Positions 35,525-44,586 of a DNA stretch of 64,000 nt are shown in pieces. The position numbers and the translations under genes are program-made. The stretch spans positions 186,001-250,000 of the forward strand of contig NZ_WTYO01000004.1 of assembly GCF_009827515.1 (NCBI RefSeq), read 5' to 3'. The notes under the pieces were generated by a model, which saw only the letters and a program-made list of their open reading frames with translations, was not told where the DNA came from and ran no database searches. This DNA is from Pelagerythrobacter marinus. GTDB taxonomy: Bacteria > Pseudomonadota > Alphaproteobacteria > Sphingomonadales > Sphingomonadaceae. Positions within the stretch are counted from its first letter, which is position 1; every line of letters starts with the position of its first letter.

Positions 35525-36912
35525 CCCGGACCACCACGACCAACCGCCTCGTGGCAGTGGCCCTGACCAGCGCCCTTGCGACGACCGCCCTTACCGGCTG
35601 CACGACCCAGGCCGCGCCGCGCGCCGATCTCTCGGCGAACAAGGCCCAGACGGCGCTGGCGAAAGGCAACGAGGACGCGGCCGTCGCCCATGCCGAGGCC
35701 GCCGTTCACGCCGAACCGCGCAATGCCGGCTATCGCGCGATGCTCGGCGCAGCCTATCTGAAGGCGGGCCGGTTCCAGTCGGCCGCCACCAGTTTCCAGG
35801 ACGCGATGGCGCTGGGCGACAACTCGCCGCGCACCGCGCTCAGCTATTCGCTGGCCCAGACGGCCGTGGGCAATTACCCCAAGGCGCTGGCCGTGCTCGA
35901 CGACTGGCGCGACGATCTCGATCCGGCCGATCTCGGCCTGGCCCTGGCGCTGGCCGGCCAGCCCGATCGCGGGGCGCAGGTCCTGGCCAATGCCCTGCGC
36001 GGCGGCCAGAACACGCCCAAGGTCCGCCAGAACCTCGCCTATGCCTATGCCCTGCAGGGCAACTGGCGCGCCGCCCGCCTGATGGCGGCCGAGGACGTGC
36101 CTTCGGACCAGCTCGACGAACGCATCGGCGAATGGGCCCAGGCCGTGCGACCGGAAATGTACCAGGCCCGCGTCGCCCGCCTGCTCGGCGCGCCGGTGGT
36201 GCGCGATCCGGGCCAGCCGGTGGCCCTCGCCCTCGCCAACAATCCCGGTTCGGAACAACTCGCGGCCGAGGCCGCGGCGCTGGCCCAGCCGGCGAGCCCG
36301 CCGGCCGCGGCGCCCGCCGCCGCCCCGGCTCCGGCGCTAGCCGATGCCCGCCAGGGCGCCGAACTGCCGCCGGTCGAACCGGCGCCGCAGCTTGCGGTCG
36401 CCAACCCGCGGGTGGAGAAGCCGGCCGACGTCGAAAGCGCCTTCGCGGCGCCGGCCCCTTCGGGCGCGACACCGGCCCAGATCACCAAGAGCGTCGTCGC
36501 GTTCATTTCCGAGCCGGTCGTGCAGAAGATGCCCGCCCGCTACGGCGCGGAAGCGCCCAGGCCGGCCAGGGCCCGCGTGGCCGCGGCCGGCACGGACGCG
36601 CCGCGTTTCGAACGCGCCGACGGCAAGCACCTGGTGCAGCTGGGATCGTTCTCCAGCCGCGAGGGCGCTCGCCGCGCCTGGGGCATCTATGCCCGGACAT
36701 ATCCCGATCTCGACCGTTATCGCATGGTCATCACCGAAGCGCGCGTGCGCGGGAAGACGTATTACCGCGTGTCGGCCGGCGGCCTGCAATCGGCCGAGGC
36801 GCGCTCCGTCTGCTCGACGGTCAAGGCGCGCGGCGAAGGCTGCATCCAGTGGGCCGAGGGACGCCCGCTGCCCGGCGCGGTGGACAGCGGCGTGCGCATG
36901 GCGCGCCGCTGA
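35521..36912 (+). CDS. TPR lipoprotein with C-terminal SPOR domain
   Basis: A 463-aa exported lipoprotein: the lipobox LTGC puts the lipidated Cys at about residue 28. TPR repeats run over about 40-150 (AVHAEPRNAGYRAMLGAAYL). A long Pro/Ala region follows, then a SPOR domain at about 370-445 (HLVQLGSFSSREGARRAWGI). The domain plan mirrors the divergent Sel1-SPOR gene. It is coupled to the RHH gene by ATGA, so the ParA, RHH and SPOR proteins form one transcription unit joining a partition-type ATPase to the periplasmic division machinery. Confidence 0.84.
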   Translation: MTRTTTTNRLVAVALTSALATTALTGCTTQAAPRADLSANKAQTALAKGNEDAAVAHAEAAVHAEPRNAGYRAMLGAAYLKAGRFQSAATSFQDAMALGDNSPRTALSYSLAQTAVGNYPKALAVLDDWRDDLDPADLGLALALAGQPDRGAQVLANALRGGQNTPKVRQNLAYAYALQGNWRAARLMAAEDVPSDQLDERIGEWAQAVRPEMYQARVARLLGAPVVRDPGQPVALALANNPGSEQLAAEAAALAQPASPPAAAPAAAPAPALADARQGAELPPVEPAPQLAVANPRVEKPADVESAFAAPAPSGATPAQITKSVVAFISEPVVQKMPARYGAEAPRPARARVAAAGTDAPRFERADGKHLVQLGSFSSREGARRAWGIYARTYPDLDRYRMVITEARVRGKTYYRVSAGGLQSAEARSVCSTVKARGEGCIQWAEGRPLPGAVDSGVRMARR

Positions 36913-36939
36913 TCGCGTGCGCCGGCCGGGCTGCGCGGC

Positions 36940-38166
36940 CTAGAGCCGCACCCCACCCTTGAACAGCGCGAGTACGCGCCCCTGCGCGGGCTGACCGTCG
37001 AACGGCGTGTTGCCGGCCATCGCCTCCATTTTCCGCCGATCGACGACCCACGGCCTCTCGGGATCGATCAGCGCCACGTCGCCCTCGAACCCTTCGCGCA
37101 GAGCGCCCGCCTCAGCGCCGAGCAGGCGCGCCGGCGCGCCCGCCAGCAGGTCGAACGCGCGGGCGAAATCGATCACCCCGTCGCGCACCAGCGTCAGCGT
37201 CATCGCCAGCAGGGTTTCGGCCCCTGCCATGCCCGGCGCGGCGTCGGCGAACGGCAGGCGCTTGTCCTCCGGCCCGCGCGGGTCGTGGCCCGAGCAGACG
37301 ACGTCGATCGTCCCGTCACCGATCGCCTCGATCACCGCCTGCCGGTCGGATTCGCAGCGCAGCGGCGGGGAAAGGCGGGCAAAGGTCCGGAAATCGGCCG
37401 TCGCCAGGTCCGAGAGCATGAAATGCGCCGGGGTGACGCCGGCGGTAACGCGCACCCCGCGCGCCTTCGCCTCGCGCACGATGCCGATCGCCGCGCGGGT
37501 CGTCAGCTGCCGGAAATGGACGCGCGCGCCGCTCATTTCCGCCAGCGCGACATCGCGCGCGACGGCCAGGGCCTCGGCCTCGGCCGGGGCGGCGGGCAGG
37601 CCCAGCCGGGTGGCGATTTCCCCCGCCGTCGCCGCGGCCGAACCGGCCAGCGCGGCATCTTCGGCATGGGTCACGACCACGAGGTCGAGCATCGCCGCGT
37701 ATTGCAGCAGGCGCAGCATGACCCCCGAATCGCCGATCCATTGCCGGCCGGTGGCGATGCCCCGCGCACCGGCCGCCTTCATCAGCGCGATCTCTGCCAG
37801 TTCGCGCCCTTCGAGCGCGCGCGTGGCCGCCGCCAGCGGGTGGACCCAGACATCGGGCTTCCCGCTCTTGGCCAGGTGCGAGACGCGGCTGGGCAGGTCG
37901 AGCGGCGGCGCCTGGTCGGGCATCAGCGCCGCGCGCACGATCCCGCCGAAATGGAACGCGGGCTTGTCGACCGCGAAGACCCCCAGGTCCACCAGCGCCG
38001 GCGCCACCAGGCCGCCACGGGCATCGATCGTCTCGTCGCCGTCCTGCGGCGCGACGTCGCCGAGGGCGGCGATCCTGCCATCGACGAGCCGCAGGCTCCC
38101 CGCCTTCACGCCGTCGGGCAGGACCAGCCGCCCGCCCGTGACGGTGATCGCGCGTTCCTGTTTCAT
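36940..38166 (-). CDS. dihydroorotase-like protein lacking catalytic residues
   Basis: A 408-aa amidohydrolase-fold protein, second gene after pyrB, with an ATGA overlap (38163-38166). The first metal motif HxH of real dihydroorotases is replaced ([15 protein letters not shown]). The usual D-H-A-P-H block reads CSGHDPRGP, with the catalytic Asp lost. THAEDAAL is kept. This fits the inactive PyrC-type homologue found beside pyrB in Pseudomonas, where it is needed for assembly of aspartate transcarbamylase. A working PyrC should then exist elsewhere in the genome. A second ATG lies two codons upstream (38172). Confidence 0.82.
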   Translation of the reverse strand: MKQERAITVTGGRLVLPDGVKAGSLRLVDGRIAALGDVAPQDGDETIDARGGLVAPALVDLGVFAVDKPAFHFGGIVRAALMPDQAPPLDLPSRVSHLAKSGKPDVWVHPLAAATRALEGRELAEIALMKAAGARGIATGRQWIGDSGVMLRLLQYAAMLDLVVVTHAEDAALAGSAAATAGEIATRLGLPAAPAEAEALAVARDVALAEMSGARVHFRQLTTRAAIGIVREAKARGVRVTAGVTPAHFMLSDLATADFRTFARLSPPLRCESDRQAVIEAIGDGTIDVVCSGHDPRGPEDKRLPFADAAPGMAGAETLLAMTLTLVRDGVIDFARAFDLLAGAPARLLGAEAGALREGFEGDVALIDPERPWVVDRRKMEAMAGNTPFDGQPAQGRVLALFKGGVRL

Positions 38167-39194
38167 GTCCATTGCCCGTCGTTCCAGCCGGGAACGGCCC
38201 TGCCCCGGCGCGTCAGCACGTCGAGGCAGGCCATGCGCACGGCGACCCCCATTTCGACCTGGCGGGTGATGATCGACCGGTCGAGCATGTCGGCCACGTC
38301 GCTGTCGATCTCCACCCCGCGGTTCATCGGCCCCGGATGCATGACCAGTGCGTCGGGCGCGCAGCGATCCAGCCGCGCGCGCGTCAGCCCGTAGAGATGG
38401 TGGTATTCGCGCGCGGAGGGAATGAATTGCCCGCTCATCCGCTCGGTCTGCAGCCGCAGCATCATCGCCACGTCCGCCCCGTCCAGCGCGGCGTCGAAAT
38501 CGGCGAAGGTCGCGGCCCCCATCGCCTCCACGCCCGCCGGCATCAACGCCGGGGGCGCGCAGAGGCGAACCGACGCGCCGAGCGCCTGGAGGCAGAGAAT
38601 GTTCGAGCGCGCGACCCGGCTGTGCAGGATGTCGCCGCAGATCGTGACCGTCAGGCCGGTGAAATCCTCGCTCCCCTCGCCGCGGGCTTCCAGAGCGTGG
38701 CGCAGCGCCAGCGCATCGAGCAAGGCCTGCGTCGGATGTTCGTGCTGACCGTCCCCGGCATTGAGGACCGGGCAGTCGACCTTGCTCGCGATCAGGTCCA
38801 CCGCGCCGCTGGAACCGTGCCGGATGACGATCGCGTCGGCCCGCATGGCGTTGAGCGTGACCGCGGTGTCGATCAGCGTCTCGCCCTTCTTCACGCTCGA
38901 CTGCGCCGCGTGCATGTTCACCACGTCCGCGCCCAGCCGCTTGCCGGCAATCTCGAAGCTGAGCAGCGTGCGGGTCGAGTTCTCGAAGAAGGCGTTGATG
39001 ATCGTCTGGCCCGACAGCGCGTCGCAATGCTTGTCCGCGCGCCGGTTGAATTCCACCCACTGTTCGGCTTCGGCCAGGAGGAACAGGATCTCGTGCCGTT
39101 CCAGCTGCGCGATACCGGTCAGGTCGCGATGTGGAAATGCCCGCGCCCCCGCTGGGAAGCGGCCGGGAGGATTGGGGGTGCCCGTCGATGCCAT
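38163..39194 (-). CDS. pyrB: aspartate carbamoyltransferase catalytic subunit
   Basis: Joins carbamoyl phosphate and aspartate in pyrimidine synthesis, 343 aa from this ATG. The carbamoyl-phosphate loop [17 protein letters not shown], the [12 protein letters not shown] segment and [11 protein letters not shown] are intact. The upstream frame has another ATG 13 codons earlier, but recognisable sequence begins at [10 protein letters not shown]. No pyrI regulatory subunit is present; partnering with the inactive dihydroorotase homologue is expected. Confidence 0.95.
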   Translation of the reverse strand: MASTGTPNPPGRFPAGARAFPHRDLTGIAQLERHEILFLLAEAEQWVEFNRRADKHCDALSGQTIINAFFENSTRTLLSFEIAGKRLGADVVNMHAAQSSVKKGETLIDTAVTLNAMRADAIVIRHGSSGAVDLIASKVDCPVLNAGDGQHEHPTQALLDALALRHALEARGEGSEDFTGLTVTICGDILHSRVARSNILCLQALGASVRLCAPPALMPAGVEAMGAATFADFDAALDGADVAMMLRLQTERMSGQFIPSAREYHHLYGLTRARLDRCAPDALVMHPGPMNRGVEIDSDVADMLDRSIITRQVEMGVAVRMACLDVLTRRGRAVPGWNDGQWT

Positions 39195-39239
39195 CGAAGC
39201 CAGCCCCTTAGGGGGCACCGGTGGCGCTGGCAATGCCCT

Positions 39240-39303
39240 GCCGCCCAGCCCCCTACCCGCCCAGTCCCCTACCCGCCCGGCCCCCTACCCACCCAGCCCC
39301 GTA
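39240..39303. repeat. 16-bp tandem repeat upstream of pyrB, four copies
   Basis: Four imperfect copies of CCCGCCCAGCCCCCTA in an exact 16-bp period (TA dinucleotides at 39254, 39270, 39286 and 39302). The array lies 46 bp upstream of pyrB in the divergent gap with sppA. Its sequence is unrelated to the other 16-bp array. Confidence 0.85.
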
Positions 39304-39468
39304 CCCGCCCGGCGATACGACCGAACGGCGATCCACCCCCCGCCGCCCGGGCGATGCGCAAAGCCCCTTGTCGAGCGGCATCGGTCGCTCGCACCCTTTC
39401 GGCTGGAACCCGTGCCCCGACCGCACTAGGTTGCCGGCAATCGCGCGATTTCAGGGGTTTTTCCGAAG

Positions 39469-41355
39469 ATGAGTTTTGCAGGCAAGGTCTGGCGGCTGCT
39501 GGTGGGGATCAAGGACGGGCTGAGCCTCGTCTTCCTCCTCCTGTTCTTCATGGCGCTCTACGCCATACTGACGGCCCGCCCCAGCCCGGCCCAGGTCCGC
39601 GAAGGGGCCCTCCTGCTCGAACTCGACGGCGTGGTGGTGGAAGAAAGCAGCCCGATCGACCCGATCGGCGTCCTGCTTTCGGGCGAACCGCCGATCGGCG
39701 AGTTCCAGGCACGCGACCTGGTGCGCGCGATCGACGAGGCCGCGACGGACGAGCGGGTGAAGGCGGTCGTGCTCGACCTCACCTCGTTCCTCGGCGGCGG
39801 GCAAGTCCACCTGCAGGAAATCGGCGCCGCGCTCGACCGCGTGCGCGCCGCGGAAAAGCCGGTGCTCAGCTATGCCGTCGTCTATGGCGACGACGCGATG
39901 ATGCTGGCCTCCCACGCGAGCGAGGTCTGGGTCGATCCGATGGGCGGCGCGCTCGTCGCCGGGCCGGGCGGGTCGAACCTCTATTTCGGCGAACTGCTGG
40001 AAAACCTGAACGTCCGCGCCCGGGTGTACAAGGTGGGCGAGTACAAGTCGGCGGTCGAACCCTATTCGCGCAACGACATGTCGCCCGAGGCGCGCGAGAA
40101 CTACCAGGCGCTCTACGGCGCGCTGTGGGAAGAGTGGCAGGCCAACGTGAAGAAGGCCCGCCCCCAGATCCAGCTCGACCGCATCACCGCGCAGCCGGCC
40201 GAATGGATTGCCGAGAGCGACGGCGACCTGGCGACCGCCGCGGTGGCGGCCGGGCTGGTGGACGAGCTGGGCAGCAAGACCGAGTTCGGCGAACGCGTGG
40301 CCGAGATTGCCGGGGCCGACACCTGGGACGACACGCCGGGCACCTTCGCGCATAGCGAGCTGGAACCCTGGCTGGCCGAGATCGAGCCCGACGAAACGGG
40401 CAGCAAGATCGGGGTCGTCACGATCGCCGGACAGATCGTGGACGGCGATGCCGGCCCCGGCACCGCCGGCGGCGATCGCATCCGCGACCTGCTTCTCGAC
40501 GCGCTCGACGAAGACCTCGCCGCGCTTGTCGTGCGGGTCGATTCGCCGGGCGGATCCGTCACCGCATCGGAGGAAATCCGGCGCGCGATCCTGCGACACA
40601 AGGCGAACGACATCCCGGTCGCCGTGTCGATGGCCAATGTCGCGGCCAGCGGGGGATACTGGGTCTCGACCCCGGCCGACCGGATCTTTGCCGAGCCCGA
40701 ATCGATCACCGGGTCGATCGGCATCTTTGCCGTGATCCCGACGTTCGAGGATGCGGCGGCGCAATGGGGCATCCATGCCGACGGCGTCCGCACGACGCCG
40801 CTTTCCGGCCAGCCCGACCTGATCGGCGGCTTCACGCCCGAGGTCGATGCGATCCTGCAAAGCTCGATCGAGGACGGTTACCGCGATTTCCTCGTCCGCG
40901 TCGCCGAATCGCGCAATCTCACGCCCGAGCGGGTGGACGAGATCGGCCAGGGGCGCGTGTGGGACGGCGGCACCGCGCGCCAGCTGGGCCTGGTCGACCA
41001 GTACGGCGGCCTCCAGGATGCGATCGCATGGGCCGCCGCCCAGGCCGAGCTGGAAGAAGACGACTGGCACGTCGAATACCTCGGCGACGACGCGCAGCCT
41101 TACGAATCGCTGGTCCGCCAGATGGTGACCGGCGAAGCCGGCCGGGGGCTGGATGGCGGGGGCGGGGATCTCTTCGCCGTCGTCGCTCGCGGCGAACAGG
41201 CCCGGATCGGCCAGGCTGTCCGGACGTTCGAGCGGCTTCTCGGCGCGCGGGGGATGCAGGCCTACTGCCTCGAATGCCCGCCGCCGGCGGCCGCCCGGGC
41301 GGAAGATACCGGCCGGGGCGGCTGGCTGGCGCGGCTGGCGGCCCTGCTCGACTGA
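39469..41355 (+). CDS. sppA: signal peptide peptidase SppA, 67K type
   Basis: Membrane serine protease that degrades cleaved signal peptides, 628 aa, the double-domain length. An N-terminal transmembrane helix (LSLVFLLLFFMALYAILTA) is followed by two ClpP-like repeats. The general-base Lys is in VGEYKSAVEPY in the first repeat. The catalytic Ser is in NVAASGGYWVSTPADRIFA in the second. It is monocistronic, divergent from pyrB, with tRNA-Val beyond it. Confidence 0.93.
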   Translation: MSFAGKVWRLLVGIKDGLSLVFLLLFFMALYAILTARPSPAQVREGALLLELDGVVVEESSPIDPIGVLLSGEPPIGEFQARDLVRAIDEAATDERVKAVVLDLTSFLGGGQVHLQEIGAALDRVRAAEKPVLSYAVVYGDDAMMLASHASEVWVDPMGGALVAGPGGSNLYFGELLENLNVRARVYKVGEYKSAVEPYSRNDMSPEARENYQALYGALWEEWQANVKKARPQIQLDRITAQPAEWIAESDGDLATAAVAAGLVDELGSKTEFGERVAEIAGADTWDDTPGTFAHSELEPWLAEIEPDETGSKIGVVTIAGQIVDGDAGPGTAGGDRIRDLLLDALDEDLAALVVRVDSPGGSVTASEEIRRAILRHKANDIPVAVSMANVAASGGYWVSTPADRIFAEPESITGSIGIFAVIPTFEDAAAQWGIHADGVRTTPLSGQPDLIGGFTPEVDAILQSSIEDGYRDFLVRVAESRNLTPERVDEIGQGRVWDGGTARQLGLVDQYGGLQDAIAWAAAQAELEEDDWHVEYLGDDAQPYESLVRQMVTGEAGRGLDGGGGDLFAVVARGEQARIGQAVRTFERLLGARGMQAYCLECPPPAAARAEDTGRGGWLARLAALLD

Positions 41356-41464
41356 CCGACGGGCAAGCGGTTCGCCTGCAGGCAGAGACCGCTTGCCATT
41401 CGCCCGTCCCCATGGCAAAGGCGCGCCCCTGCCGCAGAGGCAGCCTTTTGCAAGGCCGTCGGGC

Positions 41465-41539
41465 GGGCGCGTAGCTCAGTGGTAGAGCACACCCTTCACA
41501 CGGGTGGGGTCGCAAGTTCAATCCTTGCCGCGCCCACCA
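41465..41539 (+). tRNA. tRNA-Val (anticodon CAC)
   Basis: A 75-nt tRNA with acceptor GGGCGCG/CGCGCCC and discriminator A. The D stem carries TAGCTCAGTGGTAGAGCA. The anticodon arm ACCCTTCACACGGGT gives CAC. TTCAATCC occupies the T loop, and the CCA end is encoded (41537-41539). Confidence 0.96.
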
Positions 41540-41623
41540 CGATCTCTCCGTGGATGACCGGATTCGTGGTGCCATCGGCACGGCCGCGCCGGCGGCCGGG
41601 CGGTCCCGCGCGGGCTGCGCCGC

Positions 41624-43153
41624 CTACCCCTGGCCGGCGTGCGGCAGCGTCGCCTTCACCCGCAGCATGGCGATCGCGGCGACGAGCCAGCTGGCTGCCG
41701 CGAAGAGCATCGTCCACACCGGCTCCCCCGGGAACAGGGCCTGCATGATGCTTCCGGTCACCGTGGCCACCAGCAGCTGCGGGATCACGATGAAGACGTT
41801 GAACAGCCCCATGTAGATGCCGAGCTTGGCCTGCGGCAGGTTGCTGGCGAGGATCGCGTAAGGCATCGCCAGGATGCTGGCCCAGGCGATCCCGATGCCC
41901 ACTTCCGCCACCAGCAGCATCGTCGCGTCGCGCACCGCGAAGAACATCAGGAAACCCGCCGCGCCCAGCGTGAGGCAGATCGAGTGGGTCATCACCTGCC
42001 CGACCTTTCGGCTGAGCCAGGGTAGCAGGAGGAGCGCGGCCACCGCCGCAACCCCGTTGTAGACGGTGAACAGCACGGTGACCCAGTTCGCCCCCTCGTT
42101 ATAGGCGACGCTGGTCGTATCGTTGCTGCCGAACACGTACTGGGTCACGACCGGCGTGGTGTTGATCCACATGATGAACAGCGCCGACCAGCTGAAGAAC
42201 TGGACCAGCGCGAGCCGCTTCATCACCGGGGGCATTCCGGAGAAATCCCCGACGATGCTGGAAAGCATGTTCGTCGTTCGCCCGCGCCGGGCCAGCCCTA
42301 TGCCGAGCGCGCTGAGAATGCCGTAGGCGACCAGGAGCGCGCCGAGCAGCAGGACTTCCTTTTCGAAGCCGGCCCAGTCGACCGACAGGAGCACCGCGAC
42401 CCCCGCGGCGATCCAGAGCGCGCTGGCGCGATAGCTCTTGCCCGCCAGCGCATCGACCGGCGGGGCCGGCGCGCGCGCCTGCTCTTCGGCAAAGGCCGCC
42501 TGCTGTTCGGGGCTGTATTCGCGCGTCGTGAAAACCGTCCACATGACCGCGGTGAACAGCGCGATGCCGCCGGCCCAGAAGCTCCACTTCACCGTCCCCG
42601 GCAGGCCCCCGTCGGCGGCGAGGTTGCTGACGCCGGCCTGTTCGAGGAACCAGGGGAAGATCGAACCGACCACCGCGCCCGCGCCGATGAACGCGGTCTG
42701 CACGGCGTAGCCCGCCGCGTGCTGATCGGCATGTAGCATGTCGCCCACGAAGGCGCGGAAGGGTTCCATCGAGATGTTGAGCGAGGCGTCGAGCAGCCAC
42801 AGCATCGCCGCGGCGAACAGCAGGGGCGCGCCGAACGCCGGGCTGAGCGGCATGAGGAACAGCGCGAGGGCCGACAGGATCGCCCCGGCGAGGAAATAGG
42901 GGCGGCGGCGCCCCAGTCGGTTCCAGGTCCGATCGGACAAGTGGCCGATGATCGGCTGGACCAGCAGCCCGGTCAGCGGCGCGGCGACCCACAGCGCGGG
43001 CAAGTCGTCGATGCTCGATCCCAGGGTCTGGAAGACGCGGCTCATGTTCGCGTTCTGCAGGGCGAAACCGATCTGGATGCCGAAGAATCCGAAGCTGATG
43101 TTCCACAGCCCGGCGAAGCTCTGGCGCGGCTTCTGCCGCAGCACCTGGTCCAT
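41624..43153 (-). CDS. MFS sugar transporter of the maltose/sucrose (GPH/SLC45-like) type
   Basis: A 509-aa inner-membrane protein of about 12 transmembrane segments. It opens [21 protein letters not shown] and contains the MFS loop [16 protein letters not shown]. This subgroup carries sugars such as maltose or sucrose with H+. It sits at the edge of a locus with amylase and alpha-glucosidases, so maltose/maltodextrin is the expected substrate. The ATG is chosen by position and a GGGACAGGG upstream; another ATG exists at 43198. It lies downstream of the LacI regulator on the same strand. Confidence 0.88.
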   Translation of the reverse strand: MDQVLRQKPRQSFAGLWNISFGFFGIQIGFALQNANMSRVFQTLGSSIDDLPALWVAAPLTGLLVQPIIGHLSDRTWNRLGRRRPYFLAGAILSALALFLMPLSPAFGAPLLFAAAMLWLLDASLNISMEPFRAFVGDMLHADQHAAGYAVQTAFIGAGAVVGSIFPWFLEQAGVSNLAADGGLPGTVKWSFWAGGIALFTAVMWTVFTTREYSPEQQAAFAEEQARAPAPPVDALAGKSYRASALWIAAGVAVLLSVDWAGFEKEVLLLGALLVAYGILSALGIGLARRGRTTNMLSSIVGDFSGMPPVMKRLALVQFFSWSALFIMWINTTPVVTQYVFGSNDTTSVAYNEGANWVTVLFTVYNGVAAVAALLLLPWLSRKVGQVMTHSICLTLGAAGFLMFFAVRDATMLLVAEVGIGIAWASILAMPYAILASNLPQAKLGIYMGLFNVFIVIPQLLVATVTGSIMQALFPGEPVWTMLFAAASWLVAAIAMLRVKATLPHAGQG

Positions 43154-43245
43154 GCCCTGTCCCTCGTCCCTGTCCCGCGGATCTTCGTCCGCGTGCAATC
43201 CTCGCTTCCCCGATCGCTTGCACGGCAGCGACCGGCCGCCAAGTG

Positions 43246-43259
43246 CGTATACGAATACG
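43246..43259. promoter_or_regulatory. candidate LacI operator upstream of MFS gene
   Basis: CGTATACGAATACG, a 14-bp palindrome with a central CG and one mismatched pair, 93 bp before the MFS start and just after the lacI-type gene stop. The half-site resembles the CATACGTATG palindrome upstream of the TonB receptor. Confidence 0.45.
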
Positions 43260-43267
43260 TTGGCCGG

Positions 43268-44305
43268 TCAGGCGGCGCCGCTGCTGCCGCGGACGACCAG
43301 CTTGCCCGGCAGCTTGCGCGGGGGCAGGTCGCGCCCCTCGATCTGGGCCAGCAGGGTCTGGACCAGGGCCTGGCCGGCACCCCGGATGTCCTGCATCACC
43401 GTGGTCAGCGGCGGGGTCGTGAGGCTGGCGGCCGGGATGTCGTCGAAGCCGACCACCGCGACATCTTCGGGCACGGCGCGCCCGGCATCGGCCAGGGCGC
43501 GCATCGCGCCGATCGCGATCAGGTCGCTCGCGGCGAAGATCGCGTCGAACGCCTGCCCGCTGTCGAGCAGCGCCTGCGCCGCGGCGCGCCCTTCCTCCTC
43601 CGTGGTCAGCGCGTCGAACTGCAGCGAGCGATCGAAGGCGAGGCCGGCCGCTTCCAACGCATCGCCCAGCCCGCGATAGCGGCCGGCAAACTCGGGATAA
43701 TGGTCGTCGGCATGGCCGAGGAAGGCGATCCGGCGGCGGCCCCGGGCGATCAGGTGCTCGCCCGCCAGGCGGCCCGCGGCGACATTGTCGGTCCCCACGG
43801 TCACGCCGCTGGTGTCGCTGGAAACCGATCCCCAGCGGGCGAAATGCGTGCCCTGCCGGGTCAGCTGCTCCATGCGTTCGCGGTAGCGGGTGTAATCGCC
43901 ATAGCCGAGCAGGATCAGTCCGTCGGCCCGGTGGCTGTCCTGGTACTGGACGTGCCAGTCGTCCTCCATGCGCTGGAAGGAGATCAGCAGGTCCAGCCCG
44001 CGGTCGGCGCAGGCCCGGGTGATCGATCCCAGCATCGCGAGGAAGAACGGGTTGATCATGCTGTCATCGGGCGTCGGGTCCTCGAAGAACAGAAGCGCGA
44101 TCGTGTTCGAGCGCTGGCTGCGGAGCGAGGACGCGTTCTTGTCGACGGTGTAGTTGAGTTCGCGCGCGATCCGTTCGATCTTCGCGCGGGTCTTGGCGCT
44201 GACGGCCTTGTCGCCGCGCAGCGCCCGGCTGACCGTCGGCTGCGAGACCCCCGCGGCATAGGCGATGTCGAAGCTGGTCGGACGGCCGGTCGGCTTGCGC
44301 CCCAT
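43268..44305 (-). CDS. LacI-family transcriptional regulator of the sugar locus
   Basis: A 345-aa regulator. The N-terminal [24 protein letters not shown] is followed by the hinge helix ([21 protein letters not shown]), then a periplasmic-binding-fold effector domain ([21 protein letters not shown]). AGGAG precedes the ATG. It is divergent from the TonB receptor and upstream of the MFS gene, the usual place for a MalR/SusR-like repressor or activator. The effector is probably a maltooligosaccharide or glucose derivative. Confidence 0.92.
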   Translation of the reverse strand: MGRKPTGRPTSFDIAYAAGVSQPTVSRALRGDKAVSAKTRAKIERIARELNYTVDKNASSLRSQRSNTIALLFFEDPTPDDSMINPFFLAMLGSITRACADRGLDLLISFQRMEDDWHVQYQDSHRADGLILLGYGDYTRYRERMEQLTRQGTHFARWGSVSSDTSGVTVGTDNVAAGRLAGEHLIARGRRRIAFLGHADDHYPEFAGRYRGLGDALEAAGLAFDRSLQFDALTTEEEGRAAAQALLDSGQAFDAIFAASDLIAIGAMRALADAGRAVPEDVAVVGFDDIPAASLTTPPLTTVMQDIRGAGQALVQTLLAQIEGRDLPPRKLPGKLVVRGSSGAA

Positions 44306-44438
44306 CGCTCCTCTCCTCTGGCAGGGGTGCCGCATGGCCCCCGCCAGCCTGCATAGAAAAGCCGCGCAGAACGGGCAACGGCGGGGCGCCGAAACCCCGC
44401 GCGGGCGGCACCGGCCGGCCTCGCGTGCGCCGCAACAA

Positions 44439-44448
44439 CATACGTATG
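44439..44448. promoter_or_regulatory. candidate LacI operator upstream of TonB receptor
   Basis: CATACGTATG, a perfect 10-bp palindrome with a central CG, lying in the 281-bp divergent gap, 139 bp before the receptor ATG. It shares the NATA-CG core with the site beside the MFS gene. No other clear feature was found in this gap. Confidence 0.45.
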
Positions 44449-44586
44449 CTGTCTTCCGCCCCCGATCGCACCGGACCTATGCGGGGCATCGACCGGGCGC
44501 CGCGGTGACGCGCTGCCCGCGTGGGACTGAAGATTTTCGCCCAGGCAACCAGCATAGGTTCCGGGCCGTTTGGGGAGTGCATCGAA

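Noticed and set aside
41465-41539. tRNA-Val as integration site of a genomic island carrying the sugar locus
   Set aside because: No integrase, no repeat of the tRNA 3' end further along, and the sugar genes have the same base composition as the neighbours by eye.
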